From a virus, in IMG/VR virus record IMGVR_UViG_3300048879_000049, positions 1 to 20,489 of that record: a stretch of DNA of 20,489 bases; one strand, 5' to 3'. Positions 5,618 through 11,727 of the stretch are shown here, piece by piece. Both the position numbers and the translations under genes were made by a program. Under the pieces are notes generated by a model, which searched no databases, had not been told where the DNA came from, and was given only the letters and a program-made list of their open reading frames with translations. Position 1 is the first letter of the stretch. Each line of letters begins with the position of its first letter.

Positions 5618-5818
5618 TCAATCTCCAAAAACATTATCTTGACATGTCTGACACATGGCAGAAATTTGAAATTCTTTTCTGCTCAATTCATCAGTAAAAT
5701 TATCGGCAGGTTCGCCGCATGTTACACACTGATTGTTATCTTTACATTCAGTATAATTTGTTCCAAACATTTGGGTTGTGAAACTCGAAAGAAAGTTTTC
5801 CATTGCTTTAGTTTTCAT
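5618..5818 (-). CDS. Small phage zinc-ribbon protein
   Basis: A 66-aa protein with two CxxC pairs: C31/C34 (CVTCG) and C56/C59 (CQTCQDNVFG), with FTDELSRKEFQIS between them. This is a widespread phage zinc-ribbon family of unknown function that often begins small-gene operons. A weak GAGAAA lies 6 bases before the ATG. It is the first gene behind the promoter at 5891-5919, with a leader of about 65 bases. Confidence 0.85.
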   Translation of the reverse strand: MKTKAMENFLSSFTTQMFGTNYTECKDNNQCVTCGEPADNFTDELSRKEFQISAMCQTCQDNVFGD

Positions 5819-5890
5819 TTACTTTTTCTCATCAGTTGCTATTAATTTAAAATCTTTATCATCTGTCGAATGAATCCAGCGAAGCGCAAC

Positions 5891-5919
5891 ACCTTAGCAA
5901 ACGACAACGTGATTGTCAA
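5891..5919 (-). promoter_or_regulatory. Phage early promoter, extended -10 type (leftward)
   Basis: TTGACA (5919-5914), a 17-base spacer ending in TTTGC, and TAAGGT (5896-5891), followed by GTTGCGCTTCG. It drives the five genes from 5818 down to 4506. The expected start is near 5884. Confidence 0.82.
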
Positions 5920-5952
5920 CCGTGAGCACCATGTTATTAAGTTATCTTTTTA
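5897..5952. repeat. 56-bp promoter-upstream repeat, copy 2
   Basis: Partner of 4453-4508, with 54 of 56 positions identical by eye. Downstream of the -10 box the two regions diverge, so selection or recent copying acts on the upstream half. Confidence 0.9.
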
Positions 5953-5981
5953 ATTAATTACTGTATATATATCTACCTATT

Positions 5982-6203
5982 CTACATACATAATTTTACT
6001 CGCCCGTCCAAAGCTCTCCGCCATGCTATAATTGTGGCCGCATCATTGATTTGGTCAGCATAATTCCTCCGCCCGTGAATACACTTCGGATTGTTAGGGT
6101 TCGCTTCCATCGCGGCGTGACAATCACTAATGATATATCTAAGGGAGGCATCTGACAGCCGCCAAAAGCTATCATTCTCAAGATATTGTGGCTTCGCTTT
6201 CAT
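5982..6203 (-). CDS. Conserved phage hypothetical protein (FWRLSDASLRYI family)
   Basis: A 73-aa protein with FWRLSDASLRYIISDCHAA (residues 13-31), then NPNNPKC, then NYADQINDAATIIAWRR (about 47-63). I recognise this order from small proteins of many phages, annotated only as hypothetical. GAGGTGG lies just before the ATG. It is the third gene behind the promoter at 6825-6853. Confidence 0.82.
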   Translation of the reverse strand: MKAKPQYLENDSFWRLSDASLRYIISDCHAAMEANPNNPKCIHGRRNYADQINDAATIIAWRRALDGRVKLCM

Positions 6204-6252
6204 TATACCACCTCATTGATTTTTAAAAACTTTAAAGAGATTTTAAAATTTA

Positions 6253-6573
6253 TTAAATACTTACTACTTCTTTAAGTAATTTCCGCGCACCTTTTGTGAT
6301 ACCTAATATCTTGCCAGCATTGAGAATTTTTCTCGCTGCTTTCTTAGGTATATATATTTCTTCGAGCGGTCGAGCGTAGCGCAGAACAGATTCTAATAGG
6401 ACGCGATGAATGCGTATACCGAACCCGCCTATCCTACTATCAATCCAAATTAGTTGTGCATACTTACGACCTAATTTACAAACTAACGTAAGTCTAGAAT
6501 GCCCTTGCTTATCCGCAAACCAAACGACACAAGGTGATTCTAGCTTTTTAATTAGATTTATATATTTACTCAT
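6253..6573 (-). CDS. Hypothetical basic 106-aa protein
   Basis: The start at ATG 6573 follows the stop of the preceding gene by one base, which implies coupled translation. A longer frame to 6678 would add a hydrophobic stretch, but that lies over the coding part of the previous gene and has no ribosome binding site. The protein has SPCVVWFADKQGHSRLTLVCK, then RKYAQLIWIDSRIGG, and a strongly basic helical C-terminus (PKKAARKILNAGKILGITKG). The basic tail suggests nucleic-acid binding, by inference. Confidence 0.7.
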   Translation of the reverse strand: MSKYINLIKKLESPCVVWFADKQGHSRLTLVCKLGRKYAQLIWIDSRIGGFGIRIHRVLLESVLRYARPLEEIYIPKKAARKILNAGKILGITKGARKLLKEVVSI

Positions 6574-6574
6574 C

Positions 6575-6781
6575 TTACTTAACCCTAGCAATTTTGCCAT
6601 CTTGCATTGTAACCTTAGCGAAAAACTCGCGGCCAATACCAGTAATATGAGGACGATTAGCCCCAAATAACATCCCATTTAAAACATATTCCTCACCAAA
6701 TACAGAAGTCTCTATATAATTCAGAGGGTTGCCAATGTTTTCCTTGAGTACCTTTTTGCTCGGATAATTAAAGACAATCAT
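6575..6781 (-). CDS. Conserved phage hypothetical protein (FNYPSKKVLKE family)
   Basis: The start at ATG 6781 is chosen for GGAG nine bases upstream and because the longer frame to 6859 reads through the promoter. The 68-aa protein begins MIVFNYPSKKVLKENIGNPL and ends GREFFAKVTMQDGKIARVK. I recall very similar proteins in marine phages near the replication genes, none with a function. It is the first leftward gene from the divergent control region at 6825-6941, so probably among the earliest expressed. Confidence 0.85.
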   Translation of the reverse strand: MIVFNYPSKKVLKENIGNPLNYIETSVFGEEYVLNGMLFGANRPHITGIGREFFAKVTMQDGKIARVK

Positions 6782-6824
6782 ACTAGTTTCTCCATTTTGG
6801 TTGGTTGTGTGATTGAGCGGAAAC

Positions 6825-6853
6825 AGCCTAGCAAACCGCATCGGGCCTGTCAA
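6825..6853 (-). promoter_or_regulatory. Phage early promoter, extended -10 type (leftward)
   Basis: TTGACA (6853-6848), a 17-base spacer ending in GGTTTGC, and TAGGCT (6830-6825), followed by TGTTTCCGCTC. It starts the left arm and is back to back with the rightward promoter 60 bases away. Confidence 0.85.
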
Positions 6854-6912
6854 CCCCATGTACCCTGTGTAATAAAACTATTAAGTATTCAATATAATTT
6901 TGCAACTGGTCC

Positions 6913-6941
6913 TTGACAACGACTTGATGGTGCTTTAGGCT
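6913..6941 (+). promoter_or_regulatory. Phage early promoter of the right arm
   Basis: TTGACA (6913-6918), a 17-base spacer and TAGGCT (6936-6941), the same -10 as the leftward promoter at 6825-6830. TGC here lies two bases further from the -10 box than in the other members. Together the two promoters mark 6825-6941 as the divergence point of the two arms. Confidence 0.75.
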
Positions 6942-6995
6942 GCTCCCAAACCGATGACAACTAACACAAAAATGCTAATCACTAAGGAGAAAAGC

Positions 6996-7259
6996 ATGAA
7001 AAATTTCGTCGCACAAGCCAGCCGAAAACTGGGTAAAAAGCGGATGAAATACGTTGAATTTATTGAGGTCGATTTTGGTGTGGATACAGTCTTTATAGTT
7101 GGTCTGAACCAAGGCTACCACAACGAAGGTTATGGTGAGACAATGTGGCAGTTTGGCGCTCACTGTTTAAAAACTTATGGTGGAGACATGACCACGCAGC
7201 AAATGTGGGATGACCTTATATTCTTTTTTAATGATGTTCAAAAGGTAGAAGTAGCATGA
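6996..7259 (+). CDS. Hypothetical 87-aa protein
   Basis: The start at ATG 6996 has AAGGAG six bases upstream; an in-frame ATG at 6954 lies only about 5 bases past the expected transcription start. The protein begins MKNFVAQASRKLGKKRMKYV, then VDFGVDTVFIVGLNQGYHNEGYG and ends in a helical acidic part (MTTQQMWDDLIFFFNDVQK). No family recognised. The stop overlaps the next start as ATGA, tying it to the GP88-like protein. Confidence 0.78.
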   Translation: MKNFVAQASRKLGKKRMKYVEFIEVDFGVDTVFIVGLNQGYHNEGYGETMWQFGAHCLKTYGGDMTTQQMWDDLIFFFNDVQKVEVA

Positions 7260-8050
7260 AAGTTTCAATTAAAAATTTACCAGTTGCGAACCGTTCGGCT
7301 TTAAATAAAATTAAAAAGGGTTTCGGCTACAGTTTTCAAACTTTGCTGAGTCCACCAGAAGCTAACCCAAAGATTAAAAAGAATAGTAAGGTAGGTGTAT
7401 TGACAGCAGGTATGCATTTATCACCGAGTGATAGTGCTGGTGTCCACTACGGTGAATCTTGGAACGTCTGCCCTAAAGCATCTGACGGTTGCAAGGCAAT
7501 GTGTTTACATACGGCAGGTAATCCAGCATACATGGAAGGTAAGATTCGTGCGAGGCTTGACCGTACTCGGATGTTTTTCCTTAATCGAGATTTGTTTGCT
7601 GCAATATTGGTAAATGAGATTACTTCTCTCCTACGGAAGGCTACCAAGGCGGGTATGCAATGTGGCATTAGGTTAAATGCTACGTCAGATATTTGTTGGG
7701 AGTCGTTTTATATTGACCATCGATTACTTATGAAGATGTTCCCTACCGTAGAGTTTTATGATTATACTGCTATTGCTAACCGAACTACACCAAGCAATTA
7801 TCATTTAACATTCTCGCTAAAAGAAAATAACATGCACGAAGCGATGAATGAATTAAATCGTGGCTCGAATGTTGCAGTAGTTTTTGATACTAAACGTGGT
7901 CAAGAGTTACCAAGTACATACTTAGGATATGATGTTATAAATGGTGATGAGCACGACTTCAGGCCACTAGATGCTAAAGATTCTATTGTCGGACTTAGAG
8001 CTAAAGGTAAGGCAATCTATGATGTTTCAGGGTTTGTTCAAGGAGTTTGA
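7256..8050 (+). CDS. GP88/DUF7227-like phage protein of unknown function
   Basis: This 264-aa protein has a Cys cluster SWNVCPKASDGCKAMCLHTAGN (C72, C79, C83), an Arg-rich helix, then IRLNATSDICWE (about 138-149), FPTVEFYDYTAIANR, YHLTFSL, and VINGDEHDFRPLD followed by IVGLRAKGKA. I recognise this as the phage family known from mycobacteriophage gp88 and DUF7227-type proteins; the name is from memory. The conserved Cys, Asp, His and Arg residues suggest a metal-dependent enzyme, but no reaction is established. It is coupled to the preceding gene through ATGA and sits early in the right arm, a place typical of host-takeover or nucleotide-modification genes (inference). Confidence 0.8.
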   Translation: MKVSIKNLPVANRSALNKIKKGFGYSFQTLLSPPEANPKIKKNSKVGVLTAGMHLSPSDSAGVHYGESWNVCPKASDGCKAMCLHTAGNPAYMEGKIRARLDRTRMFFLNRDLFAAILVNEITSLLRKATKAGMQCGIRLNATSDICWESFYIDHRLLMKMFPTVEFYDYTAIANRTTPSNYHLTFSLKENNMHEAMNELNRGSNVAVVFDTKRGQELPSTYLGYDVINGDEHDFRPLDAKDSIVGLRAKGKAIYDVSGFVQGV

Positions 8051-8052
8051 TT

Positions 8053-8289
8053 ATGATGCTTACAAGTTCAAAAGAATATTTCGGTGAGGGTATAGGTATC
8101 ATACTGAAAACTAAAAGCTTTTTATTTGATGCTTATATCACGAAACGATTACGTTTAAAATTTAGTATTGGATTGGATTTAAAACATATAATCTTATTGT
8201 TGTGGGTCGGACCATTCGCCTTTGAAGTAACCCGTAATTTAAAGCAAGAAGATTTTCATTTTAAAGTTATTGAAGATTCTTTAGAGTAA
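8053..8289 (+). CDS. Hypothetical 78-aa protein with hydrophobic C-terminal half
   Basis: AAGGAG lies 8 bases before the ATG at 8053 (a second ATG follows at once). The protein has a Lys/Arg-rich middle (ITKRLRLKFSIGL) and HIILLLWVGPFAFEV, a short hydrophobic strand or membrane-touching segment rather than a full span. Small phage proteins with a WVGPF-type phrase are common; their role is unknown. Confidence 0.72.
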   Translation: MMLTSSKEYFGEGIGIILKTKSFLFDAYITKRLRLKFSIGLDLKHIILLLWVGPFAFEVTRNLKQEDFHFKVIEDSLE

Positions 8290-8345
8290 GTTTTATAGAA
8301 CAACTAAGAGTTGTATAAGTTTTTTAGAACAACTAAGAGTGTATA
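8287..8345 (+). repeat. Tandem 28-29-bp repeats
   Basis: TAAGTTTTATAGAACAACTAAGAGTTGTA starts at 8287, is repeated at 8316 with small changes, and a third start (TAAGTTTTAGAG) lies at 8344, where the dispersed hairpin repeat continues. ACAACT and AGTTGT (8300-8305 and 8309-8314) form a short hairpin before a T-run, weak for a terminator. The array fills the gap between the first block of the right arm and the gene at 8424. Confidence 0.75.
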
Positions 8346-8392
8346 AGTTTTAGAGTTTATTTTTTTAAAAGAGTTCTAGAACTATTCTAGCA
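8334..8392 (+). repeat. Dispersed hairpin repeat, copy B
   Basis: This is the partner of 1986-2043. Arms AGTTTTAGA (8346-8354) and TCTAGAACT (8375-8383) pair over 9 positions with one G-U wobble where copy A has T-A, which is consistent with selection on RNA pairing. AGTTCTAGAACT (8372-8383) is also a perfect 12-bp palindrome. Confidence 0.75.
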
Positions 8393-8423
8393 TACTTTTT
8401 AACCTTTGTAAAGGGTAATAGAA

Positions 8424-8708
8424 ATGGAAAAATTTGGACACGAAACAACAGTATCGGAACGAGCTAAAGATATAACCTTTGAAAGGTATTTATTTAATTT
8501 TAATAATGGCTATGGTGCATCCGTAATTAAAGCTGACTATTCTTATGGCGGTTCAAGTGGACTATGGGAATTAGCCATACTTGATATAGGTGGAAATATT
8601 ACCTACGAAACACCTATCACAAATAATGTATTAGGGTATCTAACTGATGATAAAGTAAAGGAGACATTGAATAAAATTAAAAAGTTTCATAGAAAAGATG
8701 GGGCTTGA
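8424..8708 (+). CDS. NGY-ASV-K family protein, paralogue of the gene at 5027
   Basis: This 94-aa protein has FNNGYGASVIKADYSYGGSSG (about 28-48), LWELAILDIGGN, and VLGYLTDDKVKETLNKIKKF. It matches the leftward 97-aa protein block by block. AAGGG lies before the ATG. Its last codons overlap the promoter at 8705-8733, so the -35 box is partly coding sequence. Function unknown. Confidence 0.8.
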   Translation: MEKFGHETTVSERAKDITFERYLFNFNNGYGASVIKADYSYGGSSGLWELAILDIGGNITYETPITNNVLGYLTDDKVKETLNKIKKFHRKDGA

Positions 8709-8733
8709 CAGCGTTTGCGAAATGCGCTAGACT
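8705..8733 (+). promoter_or_regulatory. Phage early promoter (rightward), second block
   Basis: TTGACA (8705-8710), a 17-base spacer and TAGACT (8728-8733), followed by GTTTCGCG. The preceding GATGGGGC also occurs before the promoter at 10905. The expected start is near 8740. Confidence 0.82.
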
Positions 8734-8771
8734 GTTTCGCGTTGATACAAACACCTCTAATGGAGAAGGAT

Positions 8772-9701
8772 ATGTTAACAGCATTAAATGATAATCATGA
8801 AGCAATTCAAGAACTAAGAGACACCGGCTACGGTGAGGCAGATTTTGAAGTTAAGAAGGCAACGGTAGAATTTTCTATACTTGATTCTTTGGGAGCAGTA
8901 CATCACCACTTTCCAAGTAAAGAAGTTTATTATCGAACTGATACTTTAGAGCCTCTAGCAGTTCACGGTCAGCATTATAAACCCTTACAGTACCGTGAAA
9001 TGATTGACAAAACTAGGGATATGATTGAACGCTGTAGCTTAGATGCAACAGGAGTCAAAGAAAATATACAGGTATCACCGAATGGTGGGATGTGTGCAGT
9101 TAATTATACCTTACCTGCCAAAGAATATATAACACCTGATGGTGACAAGGGATGTGTTAAAGTAATGGCACTATCTAGCTTCAACGGGGTTTGGAGCTTT
9201 ATATTATCTTTAGGGTTTCAGCAATGGGCCTGCTTTAATTCTCAAATCTTTATCAGGAACCCTGCCTCAATATATAAGGCTCGACACACTAATAAACTTG
9301 ATATTGAGAAGGGTGTATATGTTCTCGGCAAGGTTGCTAATGTTATTGAAGATGAGATTGAACTTTGGCACGATTGGTATAATACTCCGGTCAATCAGGT
9401 TGAAAGAACTATGATCTTTGCGAAGTGTGCAAATTTCAAGGGTGATTTTAACATGTTACTTCAAGATATGAGATGCTATAATCAGTTAGACCATGCGACT
9501 AACAAAACTCTAGCATACTTAAATGAAGTATATAATACTAACTATGGCCCTCGGATGGGTGACAACCGATGGTCAGTATATAATGCTATCACTGATTGGA
9601 GCACTCACGCCCCATCATCTAGTAAAAATACGATAGCATTGTCACAACGTAGAACTGAAAGAGCTTCAGAAGTAATTAATGAGTATTTACTAGCAGCATA
9701 A
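8772..9701 (+). CDS. DUF932-like phage/plasmid protein
   Basis: The start at ATG 8772 (309 aa) is chosen because GGAG lies 6 bases upstream and the longer frame to 8715 runs into the promoter. The protein has NGGMCAVNYTLPAKEY, ALSSFNGVWSF, a central helix region with VERTMIFAKCANFKGDF, and near the C-terminus RWSVYNAITDWSTHAPSSSKN followed by Arg-rich and RASEVINEYLLAA. The YNAITDWSTH signature and overall length fit the DUF932 family found in phages and plasmids, whose role is unknown. It is the first gene of the second rightward block. Confidence 0.78.
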   Translation: MLTALNDNHEAIQELRDTGYGEADFEVKKATVEFSILDSLGAVHHHFPSKEVYYRTDTLEPLAVHGQHYKPLQYREMIDKTRDMIERCSLDATGVKENIQVSPNGGMCAVNYTLPAKEYITPDGDKGCVKVMALSSFNGVWSFILSLGFQQWACFNSQIFIRNPASIYKARHTNKLDIEKGVYVLGKVANVIEDEIELWHDWYNTPVNQVERTMIFAKCANFKGDFNMLLQDMRCYNQLDHATNKTLAYLNEVYNTNYGPRMGDNRWSVYNAITDWSTHAPSSSKNTIALSQRRTERASEVINEYLLAA

Positions 9702-9724
9702 ACTAAACCTAAAGGAAAATGAAA

Positions 9725-9997
9725 ATGGAATCAGCTAAAGAATACACAACATCTAATGTACTTACACATAAATCTAAAATAGATTACTTATCTATTCAAA
9801 ATTCTCAAGCACCTCCGCGTAAGACTCAGCCGCACTCTGCTTGGCGTGATTTATTTATTTCAATGAAAGTAGGTCAGTGGATGTTTATTCGTAAGTCAGA
9901 CTACGGTAGGGTATGTGCCGCCGCTAATAGTTATGTCAAAGGACGCTATACAATGTATCAAGTACCTGAAGGGTATTGTTTTCTAAAAACTAAGTAA
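9725..9997 (+). CDS. Hypothetical 90-aa phage protein
   Basis: AAGGA ends 8 bases before ATG 9725; an ATG two codons earlier (9719) is too close to it. The protein has a Ser/Lys-rich N-terminus, then SAWRDLFISMKVGQWMFIRKSDYGR and VCAAANSYVKGRYTMYQVPEGYCFLKTK. The C-terminal half looks like a small alpha-beta domain common in phages (GQ-W-x-I, then A-Y-x-KGRY) of unknown role. It follows the DUF932 gene by 23 bases. Confidence 0.75.
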   Translation: MESAKEYTTSNVLTHKSKIDYLSIQNSQAPPRKTQPHSAWRDLFISMKVGQWMFIRKSDYGRVCAAANSYVKGRYTMYQVPEGYCFLKTK

Positions 9998-10026
9998 AGG
10001 GAGGTGTTGCGCCCCATATAGCTATG

Positions 10027-10049
10027 TGACCTGAGTAAGTCCATAAACT
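10027..10049 (+). repeat. 23-bp motif with GAC/GTC stem, copy 1
   Basis: TGACCTGAGTAAGTCCATAAACT matches 11678-11700 at 20 of 23 positions. GAC and GTC frame an 8-base loop, and a T-run follows at about 10056-10062. It lies in the 94-base gap before the 83-aa gene. Confidence 0.6.
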
Positions 10050-10091
10050 TCTCATCCTTTTTTAAAATTTAAAATAGCGAGTAAATAAATA

Positions 10092-10343
10092 ATGAAAAAG
10101 CCTACAACAGCGAGAAGGAACGCACAATTAAAAGAAACAATTTTAAAAATTTTATTTGGAAATAGCATTAGCAACGAGAATTTTAGTGATGAAGAAATTA
10201 TCCTTCGTATAAAAATGCTTTCAGATTTTTATGAGAAGGTGATTGAAACTGCATTGGATAAAGATTTAGAAACTTACTTAGATTCTTCAGATACAACTAG
10301 CTCTGAAAAATGGACTCGTTGGGCATTAGATAATATCTCCTAA
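10092..10343 (+). CDS. Hypothetical 83-aa acidic helical protein
   Basis: It starts MKKPTTARRNAQLKETILK, then mostly acidic helices (SDEEIILRIKMLSDFYEKVIE) and ends SEKWTRWALDNIS. No family recognised. The ribosome binding site is weak. It is followed by several similarly small genes. Confidence 0.65.
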   Translation: MKKPTTARRNAQLKETILKILFGNSISNENFSDEEIILRIKMLSDFYEKVIETALDKDLETYLDSSDTTSSEKWTRWALDNIS

Positions 10344-10359
10344 GTTAGGAGTAATTGAT

Positions 10360-10541
10360 ATGAAAAAACAAACAGGAACTCCAGAGATTCTAAAAAATCT
10401 CATGCTCATCAATCTGATAAAGACTATTCAAGAAAGAATACGTCCGATTGGTTTGATGAATACTACCGTAATCGTTACTTAGTAAAAGATAACTTACTAA
10501 GCTCCTTCTCTAGTAAAGGAAATTTTTATAGTGTTATATAA
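10360..10541 (+). CDS. Possible 60-aa gene with its frame broken at an A6 tract
   Basis: TAGGAG lies 8 bases before the ATG at 10360, a clear start site. The zero frame gives only 40 codons with poor composition and stops at 10482. From the A6 tract (10363-10368) the -1 frame gives a hydrophilic, protein-like sequence (NRNSRDSKKSHAHQSDKDYS, then SDWFDEYYRNRYLVKDNL) to TAA at 10541, overlapping the next gene by 11 bases. A single added A would join the good start to the good frame. A sequencing or assembly error, a real mutation or frameshifting could explain this; the -1 heptamer A-AAA-AAC is not in the standard phase. Confidence 0.4.
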
Positions 10542-10677
10542 AACACACAACGAAACAGACGATATTGATATTAATTTTTCTTCACGCAAAGGTTCTATTA
10601 GCATAAGCTATAATAATATTTTAAATACAAATGAATTCAGTACACTTAGGCAGTTAGCCGGTAGTCTAAAAATTTGA
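10531..10677 (+). CDS. Hypothetical 48-aa protein, GTG start
   Basis: It begins at GTG 10531 with AAAGGA ten bases upstream and ends at TGA 10675-10677. The sequence has an acidic run (NETDDIDINFSS) and ends LRQLAGSLKI. It overlaps the end of the shifted-frame gene before it. No family recognised. Confidence 0.5.
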   Translation: MLYKTHNETDDIDINFSSRKGSISISYNNILNTNEFSTLRQLAGSLKI

Positions 10678-10685
10678 GGTGTTCT

Positions 10686-10892
10686 ATGACAAATGAAATA
10701 ATTATTGATGATTTATGGACGAAGTTATTTGCATTACACATTGGATGTAAATGTCCTAACGAAAGAGTAAAGGAAAAATTTATTAATTTTATACTCGCCC
10801 TTAAAAATGACCAAGAATCTGATAATAATTTAACAGAAGAATTTGTATTCTCGCAATTTCCAGAATTTATTAATTATCTAGCGGAATATTAA
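10686..10892 (+). CDS. Hypothetical 68-aa protein
   Basis: GAGG lies 6 bases before ATG 10686. The 68 residues are mostly acidic and aromatic (DDLWTKLFALHIGCKCPNER, later EEFVFSQFPEFINYLAEY). A short CKC is the only Cys group. No family recognised. It is the last gene before the promoter of the replication operon. Confidence 0.72.
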   Translation: MTNEIIIDDLWTKLFALHIGCKCPNERVKEKFINFILALKNDQESDNNLTEEFVFSQFPEFINYLAEY

Positions 10893-10904
10893 GTGAAGAT
10901 GGGG

Positions 10905-10933
10905 TTGACACCACACCTCGACTGTGCTAAAGT
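10905..10933 (+). promoter_or_regulatory. Promoter of the replication operon
   Basis: TTGACA (10905-10910), a 17-base spacer ending in TGC, and TAAAGT (10928-10933). GAAGATGGGG just upstream matches the sequence before the promoter at 8705. No later promoter of this family was found to the end of the window, so it probably serves SSB through nrdB. Confidence 0.82.
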
Positions 10934-10973
10934 GGTGACGTAGCTGAACAACTAACTAAAGGAGAGATATTTT

Positions 10974-11402
10974 ATGGTTTATGAAGGTACAGCTTATTGG
11001 GCATCTGTTACTACACCGAATACTAGGTTTGAACCTAAGTATACGATTGATTTAGTAGTAGATGAAGACACTGCCGAACAGCTTCGGACTAGTGGCATAA
11101 CTATTAAAGATAAAGAGGAGGGTCCAACCGTTACCATGAAGCGTAATGTTAATGGACCGAATGGTATGGTTCGTAGAGCGCCACGGCTCATCGACCGGAA
11201 TAAAGACGAGTTAGATTGTCTAGTTGGCAACGGCTCTAAGGTAAGGGTTCAAGCAAAGGAATGGGAAATCAACCGCAACGGTCAGGCTTTTAAGGGACTC
11301 GAACTCCAAGCTGTACAGGTTTTGGATTTAATTGAGTACAACCCTGGTGATGGGGATGAGTTTGCTACCTTGTCAGATGAGGCTGAAGTTGACAGCTTGT
11401 GA
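10974..11402 (+). CDS. Single-stranded DNA binding protein (T7 gp2.5-like)
   Basis: A 142-aa OB-fold protein that coats single-stranded DNA and helps polymerase and helicase. It starts MVYEGTAYWASVTTPNTRFEPKY, then strands TIDLVV and VTMKRNV, and NGSKVRVQAKEWEINRNGQAFKGLELQAVQVLDL. The last 20 residues are acidic and end in hydrophobic residues (GDGDEFATLSDEAEVDSL), the typical partner-binding tail of phage SSBs. AAAGGAGAG precedes the ATG. Its place before the helicase and polymerase supports the call. It is shorter than T7 gp2.5. Confidence 0.85.
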   Translation: MVYEGTAYWASVTTPNTRFEPKYTIDLVVDEDTAEQLRTSGITIKDKEEGPTVTMKRNVNGPNGMVRRAPRLIDRNKDELDCLVGNGSKVRVQAKEWEINRNGQAFKGLELQAVQVLDLIEYNPGDGDEFATLSDEAEVDSL

Positions 11403-11665
11403 GTGAAGAAAAGAAACAAGTTATCTACGCAAAGGATGATTCTAAATACAACGTAAATGACTTTACCGATGAAGCTAAAATATCATTTACTTATCTTATT
11501 GAAATTAATCAGGAAGTAATGGCGCTAACAAAACGGATCACTATACTACAAGCAGCTTCCGTTACGTTAAGTCAAAAGATTAATGATCAATTAACAAGTA
11601 ATATGGTTATAGAAAATGCTGAGGCTGCTAATGAACTAGCAGACAATGAGCACCTCGGGTATTAA
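11399..11665 (+). CDS. Small coiled-coil protein (possibly DUF6447-like)
   Basis: An 88-aa protein that starts at GTG in a GTGA overlap with the SSB stop codon. The first 25 residues (YNVNDFTDEAKISFTYL) are followed by a long heptad-like helix (INQEVMALTKRITILQAASV). I recall small phage proteins of this shape called DUF6447; this is from memory and not tested. The overlap suggests it is made with SSB. Confidence 0.7.
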   Translation: MSEEKKQVIYAKDDSKYNVNDFTDEAKISFTYLIEINQEVMALTKRITILQAASVTLSQKINDQLTSNMVIENAEAANELADNEHLGY

Positions 11666-11677
11666 TTTCTAAAAGTT

Positions 11678-11700
11678 TGACCTCGGTAAGTCTATAAACT
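11678..11700 (+). repeat. 23-bp motif with GAC/GTC stem, copy 2
   Basis: The partner of 10027-10049. Here the flanking AGTTT (11674-11678) and AAACT (11696-11700) extend the stem with a 3-base bulge, and T-run GCCTTTTTT follows. It lies in the 62-base gap before the helicase. It could be a weak terminator or attenuator or a conserved RNA element. Confidence 0.6.
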
Positions 11701-11727
11701 GCCTTTTTTAAATACAGGAGAAATGCA

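Noticed and set aside
8300-8325. ACAACT/AGTTGT hairpin before a T-run as a terminator
   Set aside because: The stem is short and AT-rich and the T-run is separated by five bases; it is better explained as part of the tandem repeats.
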